NCBI RefSeq assembly: GCF_027923465.1
Contig: NZ_BRLB01000001.1
Coordinates: forward strand, 682,001 to 746,000
Reading direction: 5' to 3'
DNA from: Vallitalea longa
Lineage (GTDB): Bacteria > Bacillota > Clostridia > Lachnospirales > Vallitaleaceae
DNA length: 64,000 nt
Every line of letters begins with the position of its first letter. Position 1 is the first letter of the stretch. The notes beneath the pieces are model-generated. The model did not search any database, had not been told where the DNA came from, and worked only from the letters and a program-made list of their open reading frames with translations. Made by a program: the position numbers and the translations under genes. This document shows, piece after piece, positions 18,145-27,547 of the stretch.

Positions 18145-20589
18145 CTATCTACCAGTTGGAAATTTATTGAATGATTCTAAAATCGATTCATAAATCGAAT
18201 GAGCTACATTTTTCTTGAATTTATCACTTTTTAACTTAGCTGCATCTTCAGCATTGGATATGAAAGCTATTTCTAATAGTATTGCTGGCATATCAGTATT
18301 TCTAAGCACATAATAATTAGCTGTCTTGCAACCTCTATTTTTAGTTCCTGCTGCATCAATGATCTTCTTTAGAAATATATCCGCAAGCTTCTGAGAAGTC
18401 ATTCCTGGTTTACTTGAAGGTGCTAGATAATATACTTCTGTACCATTGGCACCTGATTTGAATGAATTATTATGTATACTAACAAAAAAGTCACAATCCA
18501 CTTCATTAGCTATATCACATCTATCACCTAAAGATGAATATATATCAGTAGTTCTTGAATAATATGTTTTAATATTATTATCTTTATCTAAATATTCTTT
18601 TAGAAATAATGTTATATCTAGATTAACGTCTTTTTCAGCTATTCCATTGCCAGTTGCTCCTGGGTCAGTATCCCCATGTCCAGGATCAATAACAATGACC
18701 TGAGAATATAATTCTTTTGGTTTATAGGCTTTTATATAGATATTGTCCTCATCTTCAGTTATCCTATAATCATATATAGTATTTTCATTAATTGTTAGAA
18801 CAGTATTTCCTTCATTATTATTATCGATGTCAACAGAGTTGAATATTCCATCATTTATTCTTATTGTACCACTACCAAAGAGTTCTTTATAATTCTCAGG
18901 TAGATTTATTATGTATTTTCTATTAATATAATCATCTACACATTTAATCTTAGATATTTCTATTTTTTTATCTTGTTTGTTAAGTATTAATGTTGGCCTA
19001 TCATAATTCTCATAATTAATATTATCATATGATGGCTCAATGAATTGAATCATAGTAGCAGATTCACTATCCTTGAATATATTGTAATCTGCTTGTCCAT
19101 CAGTTTCTACAACTATTCTAGTTGTTGTTGTATCAAACTGCGCAGTCCTTATTTCTTTAATATATTGTCCTTTTGCGGAAGATGATAGAGTACTTAGTAA
19201 TGACATTGTGTTTGGTAGGTCAAATATTATTCTATCAGGATTACTTAGTCTAAATGTTTTTACATCCGGAGCTTTTATACCCAATATCTTTATGAAATCT
19301 CCTTTATCGTTTTGCCCAAGATGTATACTGTAGATTGAATTCTCCTGAATGACTATATTTACCTCTTTTCTATCTTCTGATAAACCTATATTAAATCTAT
19401 TACCAGGATCATGCAGATCAAATACTATTCTTGTTATATTGTCTTCAAATTGACTGGTTCTAACTCCTGAAATAATTGTATTATCCTCAAAAGCTATTTC
19501 ATCTTTCATATTACATTTTGAATTATCAATATCAATTATTAATTTATTCTCCCAAAGAGATTTTTTAATATCTGTTATAGGGCTAGTTGCTTTTATAACA
19601 AATTTTTTATTAATTTTATCATCAATATATTCAACTTTTTCTATATTTGTTGTAGGACATAACTTTCTAACTACACTACTCTCTGTATATCGGTCATTGA
19701 CTTGTGAAAGAATATCATCATCTACAGTCCATACAACTGGATTATCTTTTAATTCTGTAGGTAGTTCATTTTTTGCACCACCAGATTCAAGGCTATCTAA
19801 AGATTCACTATCATCTTTATCAGAACTATTATCTTTGTCTGTATCATCCTCTTTATCTGAAGAAGTATCATCTTTATCAGTATTATCATTATTTATTTTG
19901 TCATCCGTATCAGTATCTTTTTCAGTATCATTATCATTATCGTGTTTTTCTTCATTATCAATATCAGAATTATCATCATTCTTATCTTCTATATCAGTTT
20001 GCTCATCACCATTTTCATCATCCTTGATGGCATCGTTTTCTTCGCTATTACTTTGCTTAGTCATCTCAGCACAATAATCTTTACCGTTCCAATTTACTTC
20101 ATAACCAAATGTTTCAACTATAAATCTTATGGGAACCATAGTTTTCCACTTTTTTGTTCCTACATTTTGAATCAGTTTAGCTGGTATATCTAAGATTACT
20201 TCTTTATTATTAACAATGGCTTTCCTATCATTTACTTTAAGTACAATAAATTTGTCTTCATATGATATGTATATTTCCTGTTTTTCCCCATTCCAATCTA
20301 CTGATGCCCCAATTTGTTCAGATTCACAAACCTCTCTTACTGGTACTAATGTTCTGGCAACTTTCTCACCATCAATATTTTCTGTAATTATAACAGCAGG
20401 CATATCTCCAGTTTTTATAACATTACCATCCATTACAAGTTTTACAAATCTATTTTTATATCTGTAAATTTGTCCATCATATTGAATATAGAAATTTCCA
20501 TTATTAGTTGTTTCGGCCATTGAATTAATGGAAAAAATGTTCAAAACAATAGTTATTGTTAATACAATTGTGACTATTCTACGTATCAT
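18145..20589 (-). CDS. Secreted N-acetylmuramoyl-L-alanine amidase with AMIN and copper-amine-oxidase-type domains
   Basis: Cleaves the amide bond between muramic acid and the stem peptide of peptidoglycan. In order: signal peptide (residues 1-25), a copper-amine-oxidase N-terminal-like wall module (about 30-175), a ~90-residue linker made mostly of Asp, Glu, Ser, Asn and Lys, tandem AMIN-like beta domains (about 300-580), and a C-terminal Amidase_3 domain with zinc ligands in VIDPGHGDTDPG, GIAEKDVN and SIHNNS and the catalytic glutamate in LLEIAFISN. ATG 20589 is chosen for the signal peptide and the AAGGGGG site; the longer reading frame to 20670 lacks both. WalR-like boxes lie upstream. 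Confidence 0.92.
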   Translation of the reverse strand: MIRRIVTIVLTITIVLNIFSINSMAETTNNGNFYIQYDGQIYRYKNRFVKLVMDGNVIKTGDMPAVIITENIDGEKVARTLVPVREVCESEQIGASVDWNGEKQEIYISYEDKFIVLKVNDRKAIVNNKEVILDIPAKLIQNVGTKKWKTMVPIRFIVETFGYEVNWNGKDYCAEMTKQSNSEENDAIKDDENGDEQTDIEDKNDDNSDIDNEEKHDNDNDTEKDTDTDDKINNDNTDKDDTSSDKEDDTDKDNSSDKDDSESLDSLESGGAKNELPTELKDNPVVWTVDDDILSQVNDRYTESSVVRKLCPTTNIEKVEYIDDKINKKFVIKATSPITDIKKSLWENKLIIDIDNSKCNMKDEIAFEDNTIISGVRTSQFEDNITRIVFDLHDPGNRFNIGLSEDRKEVNIVIQENSIYSIHLGQNDKGDFIKILGIKAPDVKTFRLSNPDRIIFDLPNTMSLLSTLSSSAKGQYIKEIRTAQFDTTTTRIVVETDGQADYNIFKDSESATMIQFIEPSYDNINYENYDRPTLILNKQDKKIEISKIKCVDDYINRKYIINLPENYKELFGSGTIRINDGIFNSVDIDNNNEGNTVLTINENTIYDYRITEDEDNIYIKAYKPKELYSQVIVIDPGHGDTDPGATGNGIAEKDVNLDITLFLKEYLDKDNNIKTYYSRTTDIYSSLGDRCDIANEVDCDFFVSIHNNSFKSGANGTEVYYLAPSSKPGMTSQKLADIFLKKIIDAAGTKNRGCKTANYYVLRNTDMPAILLEIAFISNAEDAAKLKSDKFKKNVAHSIYESILESFNKFPTGR

Positions 20590-20650
20590 GACTATCCCCC
20601 TTGTGTTTAATTCATTTCCCTTAATATAGTAATTATCTACGCTATACAGA

Positions 20651-20659
20651 ATTATAACA
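20651..20659 (-). promoter_or_regulatory. Extended -10 promoter of the amidase gene
   Basis: TGTTATAAT on the minus strand, about 60 nt upstream of the amidase ATG. The -35 region is T-rich and weak, which is expected if an activator binds upstream. Confidence 0.5.
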
Positions 20660-20694
20660 AAAAAAAACATATTTAAAAAGATACTAATGCATTA

Positions 20695-20741
20695 TGTAAT
20701 ACAATCGTAATATTTGGGTATTTTTGTAATATTTTCGTAAT
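20695..20741 (+). promoter_or_regulatory. Two WalR-like boxes upstream of the amidase gene
   Basis: TGTAAT-N5-CGTAAT occurs twice, at 20695-20711 and 20725-20741. The known WalR (YycF) box is TGTWAH-N5-TGTWAH; both copies differ only in the first base of the second half. They sit roughly 50-100 nt upstream of the predicted transcription start of a peptidoglycan hydrolase, the classic WalR target class. Confidence 0.55.
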
Positions 20742-20818
20742 ATCCCATATTTAGTTAATTATTTTAGATTATCGCTTAATATTAATATCTGTTAGTTGAG
20801 ATAATTGCACATATCAAT

Positions 20819-21349
20819 TTAATTAAATATTCGATTTATGTAAGGCATTATATAATTAACAGTCATACCAATAAGTATACCTGTAATAATCCCTGAAACA
20901 GCTAATATTGGAAAATAAGCTGCTGCTACATTAATATTCTCAGTAGTTATCATTACAACAATTAGTTGTCCAATATTATGTGAAACAGCTCCCAGGATAC
21001 TTATTCCTGTAGTACTCATCTTATCTCTACTTATATGAATTAACAAATACATAACCAAAAAGCTAAGTATACCTCCTGATAAACTGTACCAAATTGTAAT
21101 AAACGAACCTGTAAAAAAACTATTTAAAGTAACTCTTAAGATTACTAATACCAAAGCTTCTCTAAAACCTAAGAAATACAAACTTGTCAATGTAATTATA
21201 TTTGCCAGTCCTAATTTAACTCCAGGATAAGGTAATACAGGTAAATATGTTTCAAAATAACTTAAAACCAATGCAAATGCTATCAACATAGAAATAAATA
21301 CCATCTTTTGTACTTTAGTTAATTTTGTGATTTTATTGTGATATAGCAT
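20819..21349 (-). CDS. Gx transporter family protein (heptaprenyl diphosphate synthase component I family)
   Basis: Integral membrane protein of 176 residues with about five hydrophobic segments. The motif LPYPGVKLGLANIITLTSLY (about residues 36-55) is characteristic of the family annotated as heptaprenyl diphosphate synthase component I, and of Gx transporters resembling ECF substrate-binding subunits. The biochemical role is unsettled. The gene overlaps the NusG-II gene by 17 nt, a pairing seen often in Clostridia, sometimes near redox or quinone genes. Confidence 0.85.
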   Translation of the reverse strand: MLYHNKITKLTKVQKMVFISMLIAFALVLSYFETYLPVLPYPGVKLGLANIITLTSLYFLGFREALVLVILRVTLNSFFTGSFITIWYSLSGGILSFLVMYLLIHISRDKMSTTGISILGAVSHNIGQLIVVMITTENINVAAAYFPILAVSGIITGILIGMTVNYIMPYINRIFN

Positions 21350-21704
21350 CCAATTCGTCCTCTCTACCGACTATCTCTATATATATTTTGTGTGGAAGGC
21401 ATACGATAGTCTTACCTACTTGAGTTATGAATCCTGTTTTAACACATATCTTATCTGGACAATCAGATTCAACAATCTCGACCCCATCATCATGTATTTT
21501 TATTATATTATAACCATTAGTTCCATCAATTCTAATTTCTTTTTCTTCACTAAGCTTAATTCTTTGATATAATTCTCCATCAACATTTATCTCAACATAT
21601 AATTGATCTCTACTCATATTATTTATTCTTATCTGATTAAAAATATAAAATATTCCTGCAATAATCAATACTGCCAAAATAATTTTTATGTCATTTTTTT
21701 TCAT
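21333..21704 (-). CDS. NusG domain II-containing protein
   Basis: A 123-residue protein with one N-terminal membrane anchor (IILAVLIIAGIFYIF) and an extracytoplasmic NusG-II-like beta domain: LYVEINVDGELYQRI, the CPDKICVKTG cysteine pair (about residue 82) and GKTIVCLPHKIYIEI. The start at 21704 has an AAAGGA site 12 nt upstream; ATGs at 21725 and 21737 lack one. It overlaps and is coupled to the Gx gene. Function is unknown; it is not a transcription factor. Confidence 0.83.
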   Translation of the reverse strand: MKKNDIKIILAVLIIAGIFYIFNQIRINNMSRDQLYVEINVDGELYQRIKLSEEKEIRIDGTNGYNIIKIHDDGVEIVESDCPDKICVKTGFITQVGKTIVCLPHKIYIEIVGREDELDAISQ

Positions 21705-21833
21705 TAATTCACTGTATCCTTTCATTATAAAATACAACCTAATTGATTTGGATTATTTTATTACTTAAATTGATTCCTAATACATTGTATCATATTGATA
21801 TATATAGCAAAAGCCTTACAATAAGAATATATT

Positions 21834-21889
21834 AAAAGGCTGTCACGCATTCAATAATAGGTTTATTATAATTGTGCGAAACAGCCTTT
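21834..21889 (-). terminator. Terminator after the lipase-like gene
   Basis: AAAGGCTGT-N-CGCA pairs with TGCG-N-ACAGCCTTT around an AT-rich 23-nt loop, with TTTTAATAT after it on the minus strand. It starts 6 nt past the stop. Confidence 0.7.
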
Positions 21890-21894
21890 GATAT

Positions 21895-22812
21895 CTAATT
21901 TTTGATAAAATCCAATATGTCTTTATAAACTTTATCATTATTTATTTCATTAATGATTTCATGCCTTGCTCCTTCGTATAATATAACTTCCACATTATAT
22001 CCAAGTGACTTATATGTGTCAGTTACCTTTCTTATTCCTTTACCCATTTCACCAACAGGATCATTATCACCAGAAATAAATAAAATCGGTAAATCTTTAG
22101 GAGTCATCTCTATATTGTGTTTCTTAGATATAAAGGATAATCCTTTTAAAAGATCGACATAAAATCGTGATGTACACATAAAACCGCATTTATCATCATC
22201 TACATATTTGTTAACTTGATTTTCATCTCTACTTAACCAATCATATTCCGTTTTATTTGGTGCAAATCGTTTATTAAAATTTCCGAAACTCAGATTAGTC
22301 AACAATTTACTTTTATACCTATTTCCTTTAGCTAAACATATCAGTCTAGCTACAGCTATTCCAGCTACTCCCAAAAATCCTTTAGTAGCACTTGTTCCAC
22401 TTATGATTACACCTTTAATGTTCTCTCCATATTTCTCTATATATCCTCTTGTTATAAGAGAACCCATGCTATGACCTAATAAAAATATATCAATATTTCT
22501 ATTTTCTTTTTCTATGTATTGTGTAACCTTATATACTTCATCAATAACATTGTTCCATCCTTCTTTATCATTAAAAAAACCTAAATCGTCATCAGTATCA
22601 AGACTTTGGCCATGCCCTCTATGATCATGAGCATATACTCCATAACCATTATCGGTTAAGAAATTAGCGAAATCCTTATATCTTAAACAATGCTCCGCCA
22701 TGCCATGATTAATCTGAACGATACCTTTTAAATGATTTTCATCAGGCATCCAACTAGCTACAAAAATCTTATGTCCCTCTAATCCGTCAATCTTAAATGT
22801 ATTTTCTCTCAT
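21895..22812 (-). CDS. Alpha/beta hydrolase, monoacylglycerol lipase-like
   Basis: Serine hydrolase of the Hydrolase_4 / lysophospholipase (PldB) group. Visible are the oxyanion segment NHGMAEHCLRY (about residues 34-44), HDHRGHGQS (63), the nucleophile elbow GHSMGS (114), the acid in GDNDPVGEMG (about 250) and the catalytic histidine in GARHEIINE (about 280). The 305 residues are full length and there is no signal peptide, so it is cytoplasmic. It has its own terminator and appears monocistronic. Confidence 0.9.
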   Translation of the reverse strand: MRENTFKIDGLEGHKIFVASWMPDENHLKGIVQINHGMAEHCLRYKDFANFLTDNGYGVYAHDHRGHGQSLDTDDDLGFFNDKEGWNNVIDEVYKVTQYIEKENRNIDIFLLGHSMGSLITRGYIEKYGENIKGVIISGTSATKGFLGVAGIAVARLICLAKGNRYKSKLLTNLSFGNFNKRFAPNKTEYDWLSRDENQVNKYVDDDKCGFMCTSRFYVDLLKGLSFISKKHNIEMTPKDLPILFISGDNDPVGEMGKGIRKVTDTYKSLGYNVEVILYEGARHEIINEINNDKVYKDILDFIKN

Positions 22813-22979
22813 AAGATCACCCCATAAAGATTATAATATAAAATATAACATATTAATATAATATCACACTATAGCTAGTAAAAGTATTCTTTATTGAAAA
22901 ATCATTATATATATTAAGATCAATAAGTATTTATTATTATTAGCCCCTAATTAGAGCTTTTATTACATACGTCAATGAA

Positions 22980-24623
22980 TTATTCAACAACATCGGTAAA
23001 TGCTTTTAAACATACATTACCATTCATTGTGCTCTGTATATTTTGCCATATTTCTCCATCATAACTTATATAACTTTCATTATTGGCAGAATCTGTCCTA
23101 TTCACAGTACTACTATCATTATATAGCTCTACAGCTATTGGGTACTTTCTTCCTGGAGTCGTTATCTTAACAATGACAGCAAATTTGGAATTATCTAGAA
23201 TAATAGGTTCTTTGAGATTAATTGTATAGTAACCTTCATACTCTCTAAAACCACTTTCTATAAACTTCATATTACTGAAATCAGATTTATCATTGAAATC
23301 TTCCACCACATATATTTCATATTTTGAATTCATTCCTGTTGTATAGAAACTAACGGCTCTAAGCTCTTCTTTATCACTAGTTTGAAATACATTAGAAAAA
23401 TATCCAGTATCTATGTTAAATCCAATATCTCTAACTGATCCCAGCCAATCTGATTGATATATTCTATCATAATTATCATCATTTTCAATTCTACTATATA
23501 CCATGTTGTATTTACCTATATACTTATCATAATAAGATACATATAGATATCCTTCTTCTCCAAAATCAGTTCCATAACTATTTTTGCAAATGAATGCACC
23601 ATCGTCTTCAGGTTCAATTACAAAATTTTCTTTTGGATAGTTATCATCCCAACCGACGATTACAACATCATGATTAAATCTATCATCACCATTATAGTTT
23701 AAAGAATACGTATTTCTATTATAATATTTACCGTAATCATCTTTTTCAGACTCCCAATAAATCGATGAATGAACTCCACCATAGTTTTTAACCGTATGTT
23801 TAATAGCTTGTAAATCATCTGGTGGTAGATAATAAGCTTCTTGCACATGCTTAATGGTTTTGGCATTTTCATTTATTATACCATCACCATATACATCTTC
23901 TTCTTCCAATACAGGACCTGACCATCTAGCAAAATATGCTAAAGCTAGCATTGCATATCCTCCATCATTTTGAGTTAGATTGTATCCATGACCTAAACTA
24001 ATATTATCTTCGGAAAAATCATACATCTCACCTGTTTGTTTCAACAAAGTAGATTCTATCGCTCCAAGTGCTGCAAATGCCCAACACGCACCTATCCCTT
24101 TTTGGTCTTTGACAGAAGTAACATTTCCTTCTTCTCTTAAATCAAATCTAGCATCCTCTTTATCTATATATGGACTATAATCGGAATTAATAATAACTAT
24201 TCTGTTAGCACCATCCCATAAGACTTCACAATCAAAAGCCTCCATTACTACTCTTATAGGTAAAAATATTCTACTGTTTTTATTAACAGCATATGTATCA
24301 TTCTCGATTTTCTCCCCATTCTTGTATATAAATTTTTCTCCTATAGGAACTTTCACAACTGTATCCTCATAAGTTAAAACTGCTAAGTTCAACTCACCAT
24401 CCCATTCTACCTTTGCACCAAAAGTTTCTAAAGTAAGCCTTAAAGGCACCATAGTTCTATTATCATCATTAATATAAGGTATACCGTAATACTCATCATA
24501 TACGATAAATTCGTTATCTAATATAACAGAAACCTGTGGTTCATCTATAGCACAAATGGAAGTAGGTACAATAAAGATGATGGTAAATATATATACAAAT
24601 AATAATTTTATATTTTTTTTCAT
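22980..24623 (-). CDS. Secreted papain-type (C1A) cysteine protease with copper-amine-oxidase-type N-terminal modules
   Basis: A signal peptide (about residues 1-25) is followed by two copper-amine-oxidase N-terminal-like repeats (about 30-150; each with a PLRLTLETFGAKVEWDG-type motif). A C1A peptidase domain comes next: catalytic Cys in GIGACWAFAALGAIES (about residue 180), His in FNHDVVIVGWDDNYP (about 315), Asn in CKNSYGTDFGEEGYLYVSYY (about 346). A C-terminal beta-rich lectin-like domain follows. The full set of catalytic residues predicts an active extracellular protease, probably wall-associated through its N-terminal modules. An AGAGG site precedes the ATG. It shares the wall module with the amidase at 18145. 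Confidence 0.9.
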   Translation of the reverse strand: MKKNIKLLFVYIFTIIFIVPTSICAIDEPQVSVILDNEFIVYDEYYGIPYINDDNRTMVPLRLTLETFGAKVEWDGELNLAVLTYEDTVVKVPIGEKFIYKNGEKIENDTYAVNKNSRIFLPIRVVMEAFDCEVLWDGANRIVIINSDYSPYIDKEDARFDLREEGNVTSVKDQKGIGACWAFAALGAIESTLLKQTGEMYDFSEDNISLGHGYNLTQNDGGYAMLALAYFARWSGPVLEEEDVYGDGIINENAKTIKHVQEAYYLPPDDLQAIKHTVKNYGGVHSSIYWESEKDDYGKYYNRNTYSLNYNGDDRFNHDVVIVGWDDNYPKENFVIEPEDDGAFICKNSYGTDFGEEGYLYVSYYDKYIGKYNMVYSRIENDDNYDRIYQSDWLGSVRDIGFNIDTGYFSNVFQTSDKEELRAVSFYTTGMNSKYEIYVVEDFNDKSDFSNMKFIESGFREYEGYYTINLKEPIILDNSKFAVIVKITTPGRKYPIAVELYNDSSTVNRTDSANNESYISYDGEIWQNIQSTMNGNVCLKAFTDVVE

Positions 24624-24657
24624 TATTAATATATAACCTCTTTTCTATAATGTGTTT

Positions 24658-25818
24658 TTAGCTAGTCAAATGTACTCTTTTAGGAGGTTTATTGCCAAAG
24701 TATTGATAAAGATTAGCCTTCATCATTCCTGTATATAATTTCCTCTTTTTGTCCGCACTCTTACCAAAATATCTTTCAAATTCTTCGAATGCGGTAATAA
24801 CGAAATAAGACCAATCATCTAAGTTTTTATCAAAAGTAATTTTCATATCCTTATACAATTCTATAACTGTGTCTTTATCACCAAGTCTCTCTCCATAAGG
24901 AGGATTGGTGATAATGAATCCATATTTTTTGTTACTGCTAGTTTTTCTCATATCTCTTTCTTGAAAATGAATCATATCTTCAACGCCTGCATTTTTTACA
25001 TTTTCTCTTGCCAACTTGAGAACATTATAATCTATATCATAACCTGATATATTCAACTTACATGTTGTATCAATGACATCATTTGCTTCGTCAACTGCTT
25101 TAAACCATGATTTAACAGGTATAATATTTTTCCATTTTTCTGCTGTAAATTCCCTGTTAAGCCCCGGAGCCATATTCATGGCTATCATAGCTGCCTCAAT
25201 AGGTATTGTTCCACTTCCGCAGAAGGGATCAACTAATATTCTATCCTTATTCCAAGGTGATAATTGAATAATAGCAGCAGCTAAAGTTTCACCGATTGGT
25301 GCTTTACTGGTAAACGTTCTATAACCTCTCTTATGAAGCGCTTCACCACTAGTATCCAAACATATGGATACTCTATCTTTTTTTATAAATACCCTTATAG
25401 GATAGTCATCTCCATCTTCATTAAACCAATTTATATGATAAGTATTCTTTAACTTTTCAACTATAGCTTTTTTTATAATCGATTGAATATCTGAAGGGCT
25501 AAACAATTTTGATTTTATTGAAGAAGCTTTCTTAACCCAAAATTTTCCATCTTGTGGTATCCAATTTTCCCATGGCAATTCTTTTGTTTTATCAAATAAT
25601 TCTTCAAAACTGGTAGCCTTGAATTCTCCTACATTAATTAAAACTCTTTCTGCTGTCCTAAGCCAAATATTAGATCTACAAACACCAAGTTCATCTGCGA
25701 TATAGGTTATTCTTCCATCTTCGACTCTTTTTATTTCATAACCTAAATTAATAATTTCTTTTTTTAGTATAGATTCTACCCCGAAAATACAAGGTGTCGT
25801 TAATTCAATATATGACAT
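24658..25818 (-). CDS. THUMP-domain rRNA guanine-N2 methyltransferase (YpsC/RlmL family)
   Basis: Transfers a methyl group from S-adenosylmethionine to a guanine of 23S rRNA (family knowledge). The N-terminal THUMP RNA-binding region spans about residues 45-160. The methyltransferase domain has LVDPFCGSGTIPIEAAMIA (about 194-212) as motif I and the catalytic NPPYGERLGDK (about 303-313). The 386 residues match Bacillus YpsC. An AAGGAG site precedes the ATG. It appears to be monocistronic or lightly coupled with the protease gene downstream. Confidence 0.9.
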   Translation of the reverse strand: MSYIELTTPCIFGVESILKKEIINLGYEIKRVEDGRITYIADELGVCRSNIWLRTAERVLINVGEFKATSFEELFDKTKELPWENWIPQDGKFWVKKASSIKSKLFSPSDIQSIIKKAIVEKLKNTYHINWFNEDGDDYPIRVFIKKDRVSICLDTSGEALHKRGYRTFTSKAPIGETLAAAIIQLSPWNKDRILVDPFCGSGTIPIEAAMIAMNMAPGLNREFTAEKWKNIIPVKSWFKAVDEANDVIDTTCKLNISGYDIDYNVLKLARENVKNAGVEDMIHFQERDMRKTSSNKKYGFIITNPPYGERLGDKDTVIELYKDMKITFDKNLDDWSYFVITAFEEFERYFGKSADKKRKLYTGMMKANLYQYFGNKPPKRVHLTS

Positions 25819-26074
25819 TTTATTGCTCCTTTATAATTAGTATATAGTAATATTTATATTATCCTTATTATACTTTAAATAAGTCTTTTCTACAATAAAC
25901 TAAGATATTAAATCTTTATTACATAACTATAATTTACTCAATTTATCAAAAAAATATAACTTCTATTATACATATAATCTTGAACTAGAAAATTATTTAT
26001 GTTAACATACAATTAACTTAGGGAATTACTTCCATTAATAAAATAAATTACTTAATTAAAAAGGGGAATAAGAT

Positions 26075-26908
26075 ATGGAAAAAACTGGTAATCCAAATAT
26101 TTTTACTAAATTCATAAAAAGTTTTACCGATTTTCGTGTTTATAACAGAATTAGATCCGAATCACTAGGGAAATCATTCCTTTACTTAATTCTACTTTCA
26201 TTAATTATCGGAGTAGTATTTAGCATTGTTATCGTATCTAAGACCAATGATTCTATAGATAGTACAATTGAATTTTTAGAATCAGATGATATGCCAAATA
26301 TAACAGTTTCAAATGGAATTCTTGATATTGATATGGATAAACCATTAATCGTTTCTCAAGATAATGAATTCATATTTATTGTAGATATGACATCTGAATA
26401 TGATCTAAATGATCTAGTAGGATATTCTATAGGATATTTAGTTACTCCAGAAAGAATTATAATCAGTCAAGCTGGTAGTCCTCCAATGCCATTGGAATTT
26501 AAAGCTTTAAGTGATTTCAACATTAATAAAGAATCCGTTTTAGATATGATTCAAAAATTCAGAGGCATAGTTGTTGGTATAATCATCTTCATAACAATTG
26601 CAGGTACTATTTTATTTAATCTATTCGCAAGTTTATTATTAAGTGTTATGGGTACAATTTCTAATTCTATATTGAATGCCAATTTAAGTTATAGTGAATT
26701 ATACAAGATAGGAATATACGCTTTAACACTTCCAGCAATAATTATCCTTATACTTAATTGTTTTGGAATTGGTATAGCATTTGCTTGGAAAATTCTTATT
26801 TATTTAGTCATTTCAACAATCATTATAACTATGGCACTTAAGAATATAATACAAAACAATAATAATAATCCAACAATCGATAATAATAATGACTCCTATT
26901 ATAATTAA
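26075..26908 (+). CDS. DUF1189 family membrane protein
   Basis: A 277-residue membrane protein. An N-terminal FIKSFTDFRVYNRIRS box leads into a first helix (FLYLILLSLIIGVVFSIVIV). An extracytoplasmic domain of about 115 residues follows, then four C-terminal helices. This is the DUF1189 layout known from Firmicutes; function unknown. The Asn-rich tail is low complexity. An AAAGGGG site precedes the ATG. It is convergent with the yfcE gene and shares a terminator with it. The 25819-26074 gap upstream shows only weak promoter-like sequence. Confidence 0.82.
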   Translation: MEKTGNPNIFTKFIKSFTDFRVYNRIRSESLGKSFLYLILLSLIIGVVFSIVIVSKTNDSIDSTIEFLESDDMPNITVSNGILDIDMDKPLIVSQDNEFIFIVDMTSEYDLNDLVGYSIGYLVTPERIIISQAGSPPMPLEFKALSDFNINKESVLDMIQKFRGIVVGIIIFITIAGTILFNLFASLLLSVMGTISNSILNANLSYSELYKIGIYALTLPAIIILILNCFGIGIAFAWKILIYLVISTIIITMALKNIIQNNNNNPTIDNNNDSYYN

Positions 26909-26934
26909 ATAGAAAGCTATAATCAATTAAACTA

Positions 26935-26998
26935 AAAACTACTATAGTTGAAATTACTTGAATAATATCAAGAAATACTAACTATAGTAGTTTTAATT
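26935..26998. terminator. Bidirectional terminator
   Basis: AAAACTACTATAGTT and AACTATAGTAGTTTT are perfect 15-bp arms around a 30-nt loop that itself contains CTTGA/ATCAAG. It lies between two convergent genes. Confidence 0.85.
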
Positions 26999-27001
26999 TT
27001 A

Positions 27002-27547
27002 TTATTTAATTTCAATTGACTTGATAATATTTCCTTGGAAATCTTTTATTATGAATTGATCATTTTCCATAATACCATAGCTATTGGGATTATTTTCTTT
27101 TGGTAAAGAAATGGATCCTGGATTGAATATATATTTATTATCTATCATTTTAGCAACAGGTAAATGAGTATGTCCATGTATTAGTATATCCCCATCAACC
27201 AACGGAGGCATATTTTGTTCATTGAACAAATGTCCATGTGTAACAAAAATTCGTTTATTGTTATAAAACACAGTATTATAATCACTCATAATCGGAAATT
27301 CCAATACCATTTGGTCAACTTCTGCATCACAATTTCCTCTTACACAAATAATTTTTCCCTTTAGCCCATTAACTAATTTTATTACTTCTTTTGGATCATA
27401 TTCTTTTGGCAGAGAATTTCTCGGACCATGGTACAATATATCACCAAGTAATATAATATAATCCGCTTCTTCCTCTTCAAACTTGTCTATTGCTTTTTTA
27501 GCATAATAAGAAGAACCATGTATATCTGATATAAACATTAATTTCAT
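27002..27547 (-). CDS. yfcE: YfcE family phosphodiesterase
   Basis: Manganese-dependent phosphodiesterase of the MJ0936/YfcE group. Metal-binding blocks: DIHGS (residue 8), GDILYHGPRN (35), GNCDAEVDQM (74), VTHGHLFN (99) and HGHTHLP (123). The GPRN segment after the second block is specific to true YfcE proteins, which distinguishes it from the 15117 paralogue. The 181 residues are normal. An AAAGGAAGG site lies upstream. Its cellular substrate is not known. Confidence 0.9.
   Translation of the reverse strand: MKLMFISDIHGSSYYAKKAIDKFEEEEADYIILLGDILYHGPRNSLPKEYDPKEVIKLVNGLKGKIICVRGNCDAEVDQMVLEFPIMSDYNTVFYNNKRIFVTHGHLFNEQNMPPLVDGDILIHGHTHLPVAKMIDNKYIFNPGSISLPKENNPNSYGIMENDQFIIKDFQGNIIKSIEIK

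Noticed and set aside
19697-20193. Overlapping plus-strand frames opposite the amidase linker
   Set aside because: They arise from the repetitive acidic-linker DNA on the coding strand; the Ser/Leu- and Tyr/His-rich products lack start signals.
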